From the NCBI GenBank assembly GCA_951812925.1, contig OX638370.1:81140004-81204003 (forward strand): DNA of 64,000 bases. The letters run 5' to 3'. This DNA comes from Calliopum simillimum (lineage: Eukaryota; Arthropoda; Insecta; Diptera; Lauxaniidae). Positions 35,689 through 46,843 of this stretch are shown here, in pieces. The position numbers and the translations under genes are program-made. The notes beneath the pieces were generated by a model, which was not told where the DNA came from, did no database searches, and saw only the letters and a list, made by a program, of their open reading frames with translations. Each line of letters starts with the position of its first letter. Positions within the stretch are counted from its first letter, which is position 1.

Positions 35689-36656
35689 GGGGACTGGGGG
35701 CTAGTGTGGACAAATTCAAATTCTCGCGCCGTTTTGAATTTCTTGTTTCTGTTTTATATTTTTCAAGTTGGTATTTTCACTCTGCATCACCAAAAAAAAC
35801 TCATTTGTTGACAGTTCAGCTTTCCATGATAACGTGACCAAACGTGTTTTACGCAGCAAAAAGTAATTTTTTTTGTTGTTTCGTAATTTTATTGATACTT
35901 TTAAACTAATTATTCTTCTGCTGTAGTGCTAATAGATAATACAACTTAAAATAGTGTTTATTTAAACCATTGAAATTATTTTTGAAGAACTTACCGTAAG
36001 ATCAAAAAAAAAATATTTTTGTTTAAAAAGATATGAAGGGGCTAGTGTGGACATGTCCGCAGCAGCTGAAATGACTCCAGAAATCATCAGACCATTTCTA
36101 AAAGCCGTTCCAAGAAAGTACGTTACTAAAAAGAAAGAACGACAGATCCACGTATCCCGATTTAAAGGATACCAGCGAAATTTACCGAAATGAAATAGTG
36201 GCGAAGCTGCCACAAGCACAACAACTGCAGGGAACATCTCGATAAGCAAGTTATATGAAGTTTGATATAAATTTCTCCAAGTACCACATGGGATATCAGT
36301 TAAATTTTTTATTTGTATTATTATTTGTATTACATCATTATTTTCTTGAATAAACATGTATCTGAACTCTTTCTTAACGTTTTTGTATGAATTATCAAGT
36401 TTCTTATGGTGTCCACATTAACCCCCAGTTAAATCAATGGTTGTCCACACATACGGGGCTAGTGTGGACAAATGTAAGCTCTTTTTAAAATAATTTAATA
36501 GTGCATTTATGAAAATAAAAAATCATTACTATTGATGCAATTATGAAGGCAAGAGGTATAAGTAATCGCTAAAATTTACTTTATTACAAAAATGATGTAT
36601 TTACATATATAATTTTGTAATTATATTAAAATTGTCCACACTAGCCCCCCCTCCCC
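35689..36656 (+). mobile_element. Pogo-like element, TIR GGGGACTGGGGGCTAGTG type
   Basis: The left end GGGGACTGGGGGCTAGTGTG and the complement of the right end GGGGAGGGGGGGCTAGTGTG form inverted repeats that continue to GTGGACAA, with TA on both sides (35687-35688, 36657-36658). GGGCTAGTGTGGACA recurs internally near 36038 and 36455. A short C-terminal transposase piece lies at 36053-36193. Length is 968 bp. Confidence 0.8.
36053..36193 (+). pseudogene. Pogo-like transposase C-terminal scrap
   Basis: The frame reads MSAAAEMTPEIIRPFLKAVP then RKYVTKKKERQ before ending at 36193. TPExxRPFxKAxPRK followed by a lysine-rich run is the kind of text found after the DDE domain of pogo/Tigger-like transposases, and it resembles the fragment at 23764-24216. 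It is too short to act as a transposase. Confidence 0.5.
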
Positions 36657-36724
36657 TACTATAAGGCAAAAAACTTTCAAAAAAACGGTGATGCAAAAGC
36701 CAAGTGCTATCCGGCTACGTATAT

Positions 36725-36820
36725 AATGCCCCATATACACTTTTCTATACCTGCCCCTCCTCTTTCGCTGCAATACAAACGGAAGGACAAAGTGAATACC
36801 TCCTGTGTGAAGGTATACAA
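36725..36820 (-). mobile_element. Mini-me-like fragment D
   Basis: The terminal block only, inverted: CACTTTTCTATACCTGCC, GCAATACAAACGGAAGGACA and AAGTGAATACC match the ends of copies B and F. The TTGATCAGC core and the tetranucleotide tract are missing. Confidence 0.7.
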
Positions 36821-37503
36821 AATCATGCATTCTCAATCTAAAATATTACGATATATGCATTCTCAGTACTATTTTCTTCAAAAAAATTTTTACAACCGCA
36901 CTCCATTACATTAAAAAAAACTCATACAGTACATCTGAGTAGCCAAATAAATGTCCTCTACAAAGTTGCAAACAGTAATTTTGTCAAAAAGCACAAACAA
37001 GTTTTTCGCTGTCAACAGTCAACAAAGTATTTGACTTTGAAGGATTTTGCAACATGACTTTTATGAGCCACCTATCAAGTACTATATACATGTGTACATT
37101 AGACCGTATCACAAAAAAAAAAAAAAGTCCACCGTTCACCACCGACTCTGAAGCATTTTTGCAAAGGCTATTTCGAAAAATTTTTATTTTTTTTTGATTG
37201 AACGTTATGGTCACCGATAAACATTTTTCATCCTATCATCGGCATTTACAGTTCGATCTTAAAGTATGATATGAACAAACCTAAGGATGCCATCGCCATT
37301 ACCATGCTAAAATGCATCCTCTAGTTCAAAATTCATCACAAAAAATGCATTTTTCTAAGATAAAATCGTGATCAAAAGTCATATTTCAGAACAAAGGGGC
37401 TTATTTCCATATAATTTCATAGAAATTTTTAGAGTTTGATACAAAAAGTCGTATTTTGAATAGTGGCTTAAAAAACTTTTAATATTTTTTATATACCCCA
37501 GGC

Positions 37504-39217
37504 TATATAGTAGACCGGTGCGTTTTGGACGAAAGTTTAAAATTTGTCGCGCAACCGGCAGAATTGTAAAGTTTAACTATCGACATGAAGATTGCCGCCA
37601 CACTAGCTCTGAGAGATGACGGGAAGGGGTGTCGATATATTTTTGAAGGTTGAAAAACGTGGTTTAAAAATGCATGCTCATAGGTCCGAAGTGAATCAAT
37701 TCTCAGCTTCGTAGTAGGTCGAAAACTGAAATCCAAGACATGGATTCTTATGTATTTTTTCCCGTAGAATCAAATGGCATCATTAGTTTTCTGATTAGAC
37801 GTTTATTTTTGGCGTTAAGTGAACTTTTCAGCTCAAAAAAGTCGAAATTTTTCCAAATCTCCTGTTTGAGCACTCCACAATTGAACAGAAAAAATCTTAG
37901 AAAAATTCGAAATATACATTTTGTTAGGATTTTTTCTGACAAATCCAGTGGTACCATTTTTTTTTGCGCTACGACATTATTTTTATTCATGAAAAACGAA
38001 TTTTTGATTTCTATTATCAAAAAATATCACGAAATCGGGCGTAAATATTTAGTCAACGATGGTTCCCAACGTCCGGACGGTTTTTTTTTTTTTCGGTGCA
38101 CCCTAGTAAAATTTTTTTAGAATATTTTTGGAAATTTTTTAACCCATTTTAAACAAGCTTCTGAAAAAGGGATCAAAAAGACCCTTAAAAACGGGATATA
38201 ATGGGTTAAGATGTTCACATAACTTAATGTAGAATCAAGCATGGAATAATATTTTAGAACATATTAACCCATTATAAACAAGTTTTTGAAAAAGAAGTCG
38301 AAAAGACCCTTAAAAACGTGTTATAATGGGTTAAGATATTCTAAAATATTGTTCCATGCTTGATTCTACATGAAGTTTTGTGAACATCTTAACCCATTAT
38401 ATCGCGTTTTTAAGGGTCTTTTCGACCCCTTTTTCGAAGACTTTTTTATAATGGGTTAAGATGTTTTAAAATATTGTTCCATGCTTAATTCTACATTAAG
38501 TTATGCAAACATCTTAACCCATTATATCCCGTTTTCAAGGGTCTTTTTGACCCCTTTTTCAAAAACTTGTTAATAATGGGTTAAAAAAATTCCAAAAATA
38601 TTCTAAAAAAATTTTGCTAGGGGGCACCGTTAAAAAAAAAACCGTCCGGACGTTGGGAACCGTCGTTGACTAAATATTTACGCCCGATTTCGTGATATTT
38701 TTTGATAATAAAAATCAAAAATTCGTTTTTCATGAATTAAAATAATGTCGTAGCGCAAAAAAAGTGGTACCACTGGACTTGTCACAAAAAATCCTAACAA
38801 AATATACATTTAGAATTTTTCTAAGATTTTTTCTGTTCAATTGTGGAGTGCTCAAACAGGAGATTTGGAAAAATTTCGACTTTTTTGAGCTGAAAAGTTC
38901 ACTTAACGCCAAAAATGGGCATCTAATCAGAAAACTAATGATGCCATTCGATTCTACGGGAAAAAATACATAAGAATCCATGTCTTGTATTTCAGTTTTC
39001 GACCTACTACGAAGCTGAGAATTGATTCACTTCAGACCTATAAGCAAGCATTTTTAAACCACGTTTTTCAACCTTCAAAAATATATCGACACCCCTTCCC
39101 GTCATCTCTCAGAGCTAGAGTGGCGGCAATCTTCATGTCGATAGTTAAACTTTACAATTCTGCCGGTTGCGCGACGAATTTTAAACTTTCGTCCAAAACG
39201 CACCGGTCTACTATATA
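37504..39217. mobile_element. Near-perfect 1.7-kb palindrome (foldback element)
   Basis: It begins TATATAGTAGACCGGTGCGT and ends with the complement. The arms (37504 to about 38120, about 38600 to 39217) are nearly identical. They give matching mirror open frames such as FRPTTKLRIDSLRTYEHAFL (minus, left) and FRPTTKLRIDSLQTYKQAFL (plus, right). Presence of the same frame in both arms follows from symmetry and is not evidence for a protein. The centre carries an inverted set of smaller units (see 38130-38595). Confidence 0.88.
38130..38595. repeat. Inverted and direct units of about 115 bp at the palindrome centre
   Basis: AACCCATT(A/T)TA and its complement TATAATGGGTT bracket each unit, with AAAAAGACCCTTAAAAACG (or complement) and CATGCTTGATTCTACAT (or complement) inside. 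Two units point one way and two the other around about 38355. A degenerate relative (GGTTTTAATGGGTTAAAAT) lies near 47325-47345. Confidence 0.8.
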
Positions 39218-40818
39218 GGTGCTTACATACCATGCCTATAGACATCAAAATAAACTTCCAAATGGTGAAATAAGAGGCATTTTGAAACAAAAGGGCTTAT
39301 TTCCAAACGCTTCAGAACGAAAGGGCTTATTTCCAAAAGTTTTTTACTTTTTGCAATTACTGCAAATATGTTACAACAAAAATGTTAAGGGGGTTAGAGT
39401 CTTTGGTCAACTCACTATAATACAGGAGACATTAAAAAAAAAATATGTTATTGTAAACAGCCCATAAAAGTTTTTTCTTATTACTGAAAATTTGTTTAAC
39501 ATGGTTTTACGCCCTTTTTAAAAATAACTCCTCATATATCAAAATTTATGTCTTAAAAAGGCCTTTTCAGAAGTCATTAACATCAAGTCCTAGTACTGAC
39601 TCGCCAGATCTGAGTTCTTACCATACAAATGTCATAAAATTAAACCTCGCAAAAAAATATTAAACTTTTCCTGAGAAGGTATTTCGATTACTTCATTAGG
39701 AATATTTTTATAAGGATTAAATTAAATATAACTTGAGCCGAATAAAATATAGACGCATTCCCAATAGATTTTTAAACAGTTAAATGAATAGCAATAGCAG
39801 AACAAAGTTAAAGAGTAGTAACGTTATTATTCCAGCCATTCGCGGATCCAGCATTGTCAAGAGGGGGGCGGGGGCCGATTGATTTTTAAAATCTGTACAC
39901 ATGATTTAAAAAAAAATTTAATCACTTGGCTTGAGAGGGGGGCCAATTGCCCCCATAATTCCCTCCGCCCCCCTTGGATCCGTCACTGATTAAAGCTATC
40001 ATTTGATTAGATATCAGTGTAATGACTTTTTGTGAGCTTTTATTTTCTGATATAAGGGTGGTACATTGGGCTGATAAGAACTGAGATCTGTTAACTCAGT
40101 ACTATAAAGGGGCACATTATGTTAAAGACCTATAAAGCAAAAACAAAGAGGTTATACCTTAAGATAGGACTGTAAGTTCCATACGTTCGGTCGAAATTTG
40201 ATAGACCGGTTCGATTTTGTATGAAGCCAAAAAAAAAAAATCATCCGAAAACCGACTCCGAAGTTAAGAGGACTTTTAAAAACGATATATGCACCTTTTT
40301 TTTCACTCCGAGAAAAACCAATGGAGCACTTTTGATTCTTCTGAAGGTCTTTTTTGGCTAAAGATATGTTTTCTGGTCATAACTTTTTTTTCATTACCGA
40401 ATGAATACCCGAGGGGCTTTAGAAATAAAAACTGTTCTTACAAAAATTGTGACGTTCAAAAATTATAAATTTTTTTTTGGAATATAGATAATAAGTGTAC
40501 AGTTGACTTTTTATTTCTGGTAAGGTCTGGAGACTTACATACGTTCGGCAAAAAAAGTTGGAAACGTTTTTTGAAATAGAGTGGTAGATTAGGATGGGCT
40601 AGATTATGGTTTCAGGATCTAGGTATCAATGCGCTTCGGCGCAAAAAAAGAGGTCTCCTGGAAAATTAATATATCATACTCTAAGATTAGACTATAAATG
40701 CTGAAGATATGATGAAAAATGAAAAAAAAAATTTCCAAATTGCCTTCCAAAAATGCTTCGGATTCGATGGATTACGGTGTACTCCTTTTTTTTCCCGTAA
40801 GGTGATACGGTCTTATGT

Positions 40819-41843
40819 TCATATGTATGTACTTAGTACATAAACTTTATAGACCAAATTTGTATCACGTAACACCACAGGTAACCACTCTATTATCACG
40901 AAGACAAAGTTAGTGATGAAGATGATTGCAAAGTGTTCTGTTTTATTTTTAGAAAATTTTCCATTGCGTTTCGCAAATGCATATTAACCCTTCATGTCTA
41001 TTGTAATGACTTCGATTAGAATTTTGATTTAAAGTTCATATAGAAATTCAGCCTATAATTTAAGCATTTGCATAAAATCTTATCATGATAAATACAGAAA
41101 TTTGGACATTAATTTCTGTGGCATTTTGACAAAACAACCTAACTCAAAATTGGCAACTACTTTTCAATAATGTCCCTCAATTTTGTTGATCCAGCGTTGA
41201 ATCTCCTCTTTCAATACATTTTAACTAATCTTGAACTGTCAGCTGTCAAATTATTTTCTTTTTTTAGTAAGCAACAGATTATCGCACGAATGACGCTAAT
41301 TTCATATATCTCTGGAACTGCAAATCGTAGAGATATAGTGATTACACCAAAAAAAAAAAAAAAACACATTTAAATTTCATATGTATGACTTAAATCCTTT
41401 AGAATTGTCTTATCTCGAGATAGGTTGTTTTGTCAAAAGTCCACAATTTGTTATTTTTACATTTTTTTCCACAAAATTTTGCTATGCAGTTATCATAGGG
41501 TTAAAGTTGTTGCACTCATAATGAAATCGTATGGTTGGGTAAGTAAAGATTATGTTCTGTTTGTATTTTGTACTTCTAGGGCATTAAAAATGCAACAGCA
41601 GTTGCTGCTGTTACTTTGTTCATGTACTTTAAAGACACAATTTCCTGTTAACCAGCTCAGCAGACATTTGACCTTTTTCAACATCTTTACCCTATATTGA
41701 CTTATTGCTTTGTTTAACCCATTTATTGTTTGAAATAAAATCAATATATTCTTGATTTCAAATAGTTACCGAACATTTTCTGAGTGCTTTGAAAACAGTC
41801 GGAGGATTTGGAGAAAGAAACAAGCAGGAAGCGAGTAATTTAG
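40819..41843. other. Sequence with no gene seen
   Basis: Open frames near 41170-41744 lack recognisable domains and splice context. Confidence 0.4.
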
Positions 41844-42117
41844 TAGGGGAATGTCATCAGGGTTGGGCCACTTTTTAACTTTCCTCTGTATCTTTTTTAT
41901 AAATATATTCGAATATAACCAAATTGTTTTTCTTATTTAAAAGTTTGGACCTTTATCTGTAACATACCTTTAGGACAACTCGCTGCGATTTCGGACAAAA
42001 AAGTTTTTGACGAAACTGAAAAAAAAAGTAGTTAGTCGATGAAACATGTATTTAAATAGTGTGTATTGTTTTTCATTTGATTATACAAAATTTCGATGAG
42101 AAATCTACATAATAACA

Positions 42118-42573
42118 TTAATCTGAATCGCAATTTGGGCATACATAGTAACTTTTTGTGAGATTGACGCACTTCAAGTGCACGTCTCGCTTACATTCAA
42201 TGCATGCGATTGAGTTGTTTCGATTCAGTTTCACGGACATCGGTTTCAAGCATATAATGCAGAAGTCTTGATCCACATCTTCGTCGGATGAGGTTTTTTG
42301 TGCTTTTTTCGGTAGGCGACCTCGTGCAGCAGGTGTTGTTTTTGCATTCGATTTCTTGGCGTCCGATTTCGGAAGTTTTTTAAGCGTTTTCGAAGCATCG
42401 CGCATCTGTTGCTTTTCATATAACTTTTCGCGGTTCTCTGGGGAGGTTAAGACCGTGCTTTTTATTGGGTGGCGCTCCCGATTAGATTTCACTGTTGGCG
42501 CGACCGCTTGCGAAGGCCCGACCAATGACAAAATCGTAGAAATGGTGGACTCATGTTCTGCGTTCCGAAACAC
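42118..42573 (-). pseudogene. Pogo-like transposase C-terminus with PHD-type zinc finger
   Basis: The open frame is 151 codons. Residues 45-100 are basic and Lys/Arg-rich. From about residue 105 a C4HC3 arrangement follows: FCIIC (C105, C108), ACIEC (C124, C127), H132, C135, then CPNC (C145, C148) before the stop. This matches PHD-finger spacing. Several insect pogo-like transposases end in such a finger. The DDE core that should precede it is gone. A possible 3' splice site (TCGAATCAG) lies just upstream on the minus strand near 42600. The frame is uninterrupted. A decayed relative is at 57075-57415. Confidence 0.7.
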
Positions 42574-42854
42574 CGATTGGGTAATGTTATTTCACTGATT
42601 CGAAATAAAAATTGATGTGGCCCAACCCTGACTACACGAGTCGCCCAACCCTGACGACTAGCATGTTTTTCGATCGCTCAATACTACATGCGAACAGGTT
42701 AGGGAATCGAACTTTCCCTTTGGGAACTTGGTAATGGCTCACTCCTTAATGAATATAAGGAAAAATCTCTAGAACTGGTAGTCCGATTTTAAAAGTTAGA
42801 CTCATTCTTGAACCGCGATTTTATTATAATTTTTACAACGTATCTAGAATTGTA

Positions 42855-43770
42855 ATTATATTTTTTTTACAAATTTTTTTGTAACTTTTCTGACACTCCT
42901 TCCATTAAGGATTTTATGGTATTATTTGATAACTTTCTATCTGCTGAACACAACTTTTCTCAAAAATTTTTAGCATCCCTGGCAACTTTTTTTATTGCCT
43001 TTATTTCCTTTTTAACCAAATCCCAGTATTTTTCAATTGGCCAGAGTTCTGGACAGTTTTGAGGATTTGCTTCACGAGGCACCAAAATCACATTATTTCT
43101 TGAGTACCCCTCCAAGGCCAATTCACTGTAATGACAAGATGCTTCATCTGGCCAAAAGAAAGTGGAAACTTCATGCTTTCGTAGGAAAGGCTTAAGTTTT
43201 TTTTTTTCAAGCATTCCTTAATATAGAATTCGGAGTTTACTGTTCCAGTGGTTACAAAAAAATTTCTCCTTTTGCCACAACTGCAGATTGCTTGCCAAAC
43301 CAAGAACTTTGAGGAAATTTTGACTGCTTTTTTGACTTAAGCTTTTCGTCCACATTCCCCCGCGAGTCTACAGTGTAAAATTTTTGGCCTGGAAACTGCG
43401 TAAAATCGGCTAAAACATATGTTTCGTCGTTCATGATGCAGCATTCGTGTTCAAACCAACCTTCCTTTTTGGCCTTGCAAACTAAAATCTCGGAACACTT
43501 TACCTTCTGTGCCAGTTTTCTGCATGAAATGTTGGGGTTCTTCTTTAAAATTGTGATGAAGTTCTTCTTTTTGTTTAGGTCACGGAAGCCTTTTTCTTTC
43601 GTGGAACCTGGCTTTCGAAAGACATCCAAGTCTTCTTTAAATTTTTTCAGAACTCCTGATACCAATTTCACATTAACTTTGCTATTCCGAGCAATTCTAA
43701 TGGTAGTCTACCGCGGGTGGTCTTCAAAAATTTTTATTATAGACTTTCGAACTTCTAGCTCGTTTGCCAT
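42855..43770 (-). pseudogene. Tc1-like transposase relic, DD37E type
   Basis: The ATG at 43770 begins MANELEVRKSIIKIFEDHPR followed by a stop. Reading then continues through a helix-turn-helix-like region to MNDETYVLADF (first Asp). After a frameshift come WQAICSCGKRRNFFVTTGTV and IKECLKKK, then FFWPDEASCHYS (second Asp) and CPELWPIEKYW (Glu). Between the second Asp and this Glu I count 37 residues, the DD37E spacing reported in mosquito ITm elements. The C-terminus NNTIKSLMEGVSEKL follows one more stop. Total span is about 305 codons with at least two stops and two frameshifts. A plus-strand relative is at 62745-63121. Confidence 0.85.
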
Positions 43771-44188
43771 TTTTAAGTAAATATGACTGACTAGGGACAA
43801 AATTTGAAAACCATAGCTTTGGTACATTCATTTCAAAGCCTACTGCGAAAAAAATTTGAAATTGAGTAATTTGAAAACAAGTAATTAGATAAAATGTATC
43901 GGACAATTTTATCGAACGCAGTCCTTATATACTTTCTTTTGCGGTGGCATTGTTCTTTTCCAAGTTTTGAGTCGTTTTTCACTGCTATTGCAAAATTTTT
44001 TGAACTATCGCAAACAACACAAAGGCATTTTTTTACTGACAATCCCGGCGACAAGCAATGCTTAAAAAAGTTTTTTGGCATCGAAAAGAATAATTCGACG
44101 CTATAACACAGATGGCAGCTCATGTCATATACGAGAAATAGCAGTGGCCACACCCTGACAGCGGCCCAACCCTGACGACATTCCCCTA

Positions 44189-45444
44189 ATAATCCAATTT
44201 CTTCGGCATACTTTATTGAACGTTAAAGATGATATAGATAAAGATATGGTATTGGAAAAATTGCAACAACCTGTGTGCATTCACTTCTTATCTTTGTCTC
44301 TTGTCCAACGAAATATAACTTTATCCAAGCACATAATGATTCCTATCTGGGATTAGTGATGAATAAATCACACCCATTACTATGGTCTATAAATTAACTA
44401 TAAATGACCAAGACTGTTTATCATTTTGACCAAGACCAAGAACATAGCAGTCTTGTCTTGGTCTTGAATACTACGTCTTGGTCTTTACCTTGAAATTATA
44501 TCAGCGTCTTGTGCTTGGTTTCGAAAAATTACTAAGACGAGTCTGATTTTCCTCAACACTATTCGGGAGTGAAGCATTATTGGGAACGATGCTAGTAAAA
44601 AGTTTACTTTATCGATAGAATCACTGAAGATTTGGTTACTTATTGAGAGAATTTGATTAGACGATGGACTCTGATTCTAAAATATCTTAATCAATGTCTA
44701 AAAGTTTCTAGTATCTGTAGTAAAAGGATTCTTTTTCGTAAATTGATTGCGTAATTTCCAGCTTTTTTGTGAAGTTTTTCAGTATCAGCAATCTTACTGA
44801 AAGGCCAGTTCTAATCTGCTGTTCAACCTGACCTAAGTGCAGTTCTGCAAATCTCATTAAACCAAGAGTAAATATTTATGAGAAATAGTTTATGGGCATA
44901 ACTCCCTTCTTATTTCAGATAACTAAAAATATGGTATAGTGTTCATGAGCTTTAAGTCCTCGAAAGTTAAGAAGGCAAGCCTTGTCAATCCATCGATCAT
45001 TATTCTAGCAACATATCACCTTGAGTTCAACTGTTCTAAAACTGCTAATGTTAACATATCTCTGACGCTAGTCAATATGGTCCCTTTTAAGAGCCGTTTT
45101 CACTATTTCTAGCTAAATTCTAACATCCAAATAACTAAAAGTTTTGTATAAAAGTGCCAGTTAAAGTTAAAGAACATAATGAAATCGGCCCTTAAGATGC
45201 TAGCCAGTAATATGGAAAAAGTTAAATTGCGAGAAGATCAGTTTCAACTGAGAAACTAAGAAACTAATAGCGGAGACAGATATCGTTTTCGCTTCTATTT
45301 CTCTTGGGCACCTATTGTTGAAAGTTAGGAGTATACATACTTATTATTCCATTGTAAACTAGCTAATTATCGTCAAGCCATCACATTACATTGTATTCAT
45401 AGGGGACATTCTAAATTTAATGGTATCAACGGCTACTTTAGGTT
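44189..45444. other. Intronic sequence, no gene seen
   Basis: Near 44405-44520 the phrase CTTGGTC and its complement recur several times. No exon is supported. Confidence 0.45.
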
Positions 45445-45728
45445 GTTGGCTCGTATACAACAAACAAAATATTTCAATATTTACCGAATTTTTCGGAACT
45501 ACAACACCCAAGAAAAATGTTGTTGTCGTTTTTTTTTTTGTTTTTTTCATAAACACAAGAATCGAACTCAAAGTTGATGAGAAAAAATGGATGATTAGTC
45601 GTTGTTGTTATTGTTTTATGTTGGTTGAAAAAAAAAAAAAAAAAAAAAAAACCATTTTTCATGGGTGTTGTAATTCCGAGAAATTTGGAAAATATTGAAA
45701 TACTGCGTTTGTTGTAAGCGACCCAAAA
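45445..45728. mobile_element. Hairpin MITE next to exon A
   Basis: ACAACAAACAAAATATTTCA...TTCGGAACTACAACACCCA on the left pairs with the complement of the right end (ACAACAAACGCAGTATTTCA...TCGGAATTACAACACCCA) over about 65 bp. The centre is an A- and T-rich loop. It lies about 145 bp downstream of the exon A splice donor, inside the intron. Confidence 0.75.
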
Positions 45729-45873
45729 TTGACACACTTCGTTCTACGCTGACGCCCTTCTTCAGTATTATCAAAATAAGTACGATGAAATTATTTTTCT
45801 GACTTCAGCAATACTCGTATATTATGGCGTACCAAAAGGGTTAAAATCCTCGATCCTCCACTACCCAACTTAC

Positions 45874-46309
45874 GTGAACTATCGTATTTAATGCCTTGTA
45901 GCTCGTTGAGACACGGCAACGCTGCCAATGTGCCACGCGTTGTACGAGGCCAACAGAGTATGGTATCAAATTGCGTCAAGCAATAGTCGCTGGTATTCCC
46001 AAAGGTCGTTGTTTCGATGTGTTCTTGCAGCAGACATTGAAGCTCAGTGCTTTGATTGATTTCATCAAGATTGTCGACAGTAGCGGCAGCAGCGAGCAGT
46101 AAATGATGGTCGGTGCTGCTGCTGTTGTTGTTGTTCATGCTCAAGTTGCTGCTACTGCTGTGATACTCGTTGTTGCTACTACTGGGATTAGTGTTAATAT
46201 TGCTGTTGCTGCCACTACTGGACGACGGGTCATGCATTTCAGTTAACGACGATGTAAAGTGTAGATGGTCATTGCTTGCAAGCAGTAAGTCACTTGCATC
46301 CATATATTC
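45874..46309 (-). CDS. Dh44-R: Class B GPCR (DH44/CRF-like receptor), exon A
   Basis: This coding exon carries the N-terminus and most of the ligand-binding domain. The acceptor TTCCTTACAG precedes it (46310-46319 on the minus strand) and the donor GTAAGT follows (45873-45868). The first ATG, at 46303, is chosen as start because it lies 6 bases into the exon and opens 143 codons; the bases before it would be 5' UTR. An upstream coding exon cannot be excluded. Residues 26-65 are Ser/Asn-rich, encoded by CTG/TTG-type triplet tracts. Cys90, Cys108, Cys117 (LCWPRTT) and Cys131 (ALPCL) are four of six domain cysteines. GIKYDSS leads into exon B, with the last codon split after one base. No classical signal peptide is visible. 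Ligand assignment to DH44 rests on motif similarity. Confidence 0.88.
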
Positions 46310-46319
46310 CTGTAAGGAA

Positions 46320-46843
46320 GAAAAGAAAGATGAAATGTAAATGCATTGAAATTGTGGAAAAATTTTAGTTTTCATTCTTTTGTCTTTTGAATGAAATGAA
46401 TGTTACACAATTTGATTAAAATTCAGGGAAGTTAAATTGGAGAGGAGAGAAAGTGCACTGAAGGCTAATAGCGATAAGGAATTTTAAGAATTTCAAAGTA
46501 TGAAAACTTAATTATGATTGTACTTGAATGTTGCATTGTGAAATTAAAGTGAAGACTGTTAATTGCATTTATACGTGTTGTGTACATACTTGCTGAAAAA
46601 GACATCAAATCCCGCTTAGGTTTCTTCCTGAAATCATTGAAAGTTTCAAACGAATCTGGTAAGTTTTTCGAATGGTACCATGCCCATGTTTCGATTCAAC
46701 TTCTTCCTTATTTTTGCAGCTTCAACTAATGTTGAAGAACTATTGCTTTTGTATGTACAAACTTTCGTCATCATGTGATCTAGTGTCATTTCTGAATCTC
46801 TCGGAATACAAACATCAGTCCATTCGTTACGTTCTATGGTTTT
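46320..46843. other. Sequence upstream of exon A, no gene seen
   Basis: Probably an intron within the 5' UTR. No upstream exon could be identified with confidence. Confidence 0.5.

Larger units (their letters stand above)
37096..40818. mobile_element. Long-arm inverted-repeat element enclosing a palindrome
   Basis: ACATTAGACCGTATCAC on the left and the complement of the right end, ACATAAGACCGTATCAC, open an inverted repeat that continues with gaps for about 150-200 bp (CGAAGCATTTTTG-type text; TTTTTCATC..ATC.TC.GCATTTA; TTA(A/G)AGTATGATAT). Divergence is far greater than in the inner palindrome at 37504-39217, so the outer element is older or evolves differently. No transposase was recognised. 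Confidence 0.6.
41846..44186 (-). mobile_element. Pogo-like element with a Tc1-like element inside
   Basis: The left end GGGGAATGTCATCAGGGTTG and the complement of the right end GGGGAATGTCGTCAGGGTTG form a 24-bp inverted repeat that continues into GGCC. TA flanks both ends (41844-41845, 44187-44188). The left part carries a minus-strand PHD-finger frame (42118-42573). A second copy of the right terminal motif (CGCCCAACCCTGACGAC) lies at about 42636-42652. From roughly 42690 to 43850 lies a minus-strand Tc1-like DD37E transposase relic. Its exact termini were not resolved. Confidence 0.85.

Noticed and set aside
37503..39218. Mirror open frames of 70-126 codons in the palindrome arms
   Set aside because: The same frames appear in both arms because the arms are complementary. 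They overlap on opposite strands and have no recognisable domain.
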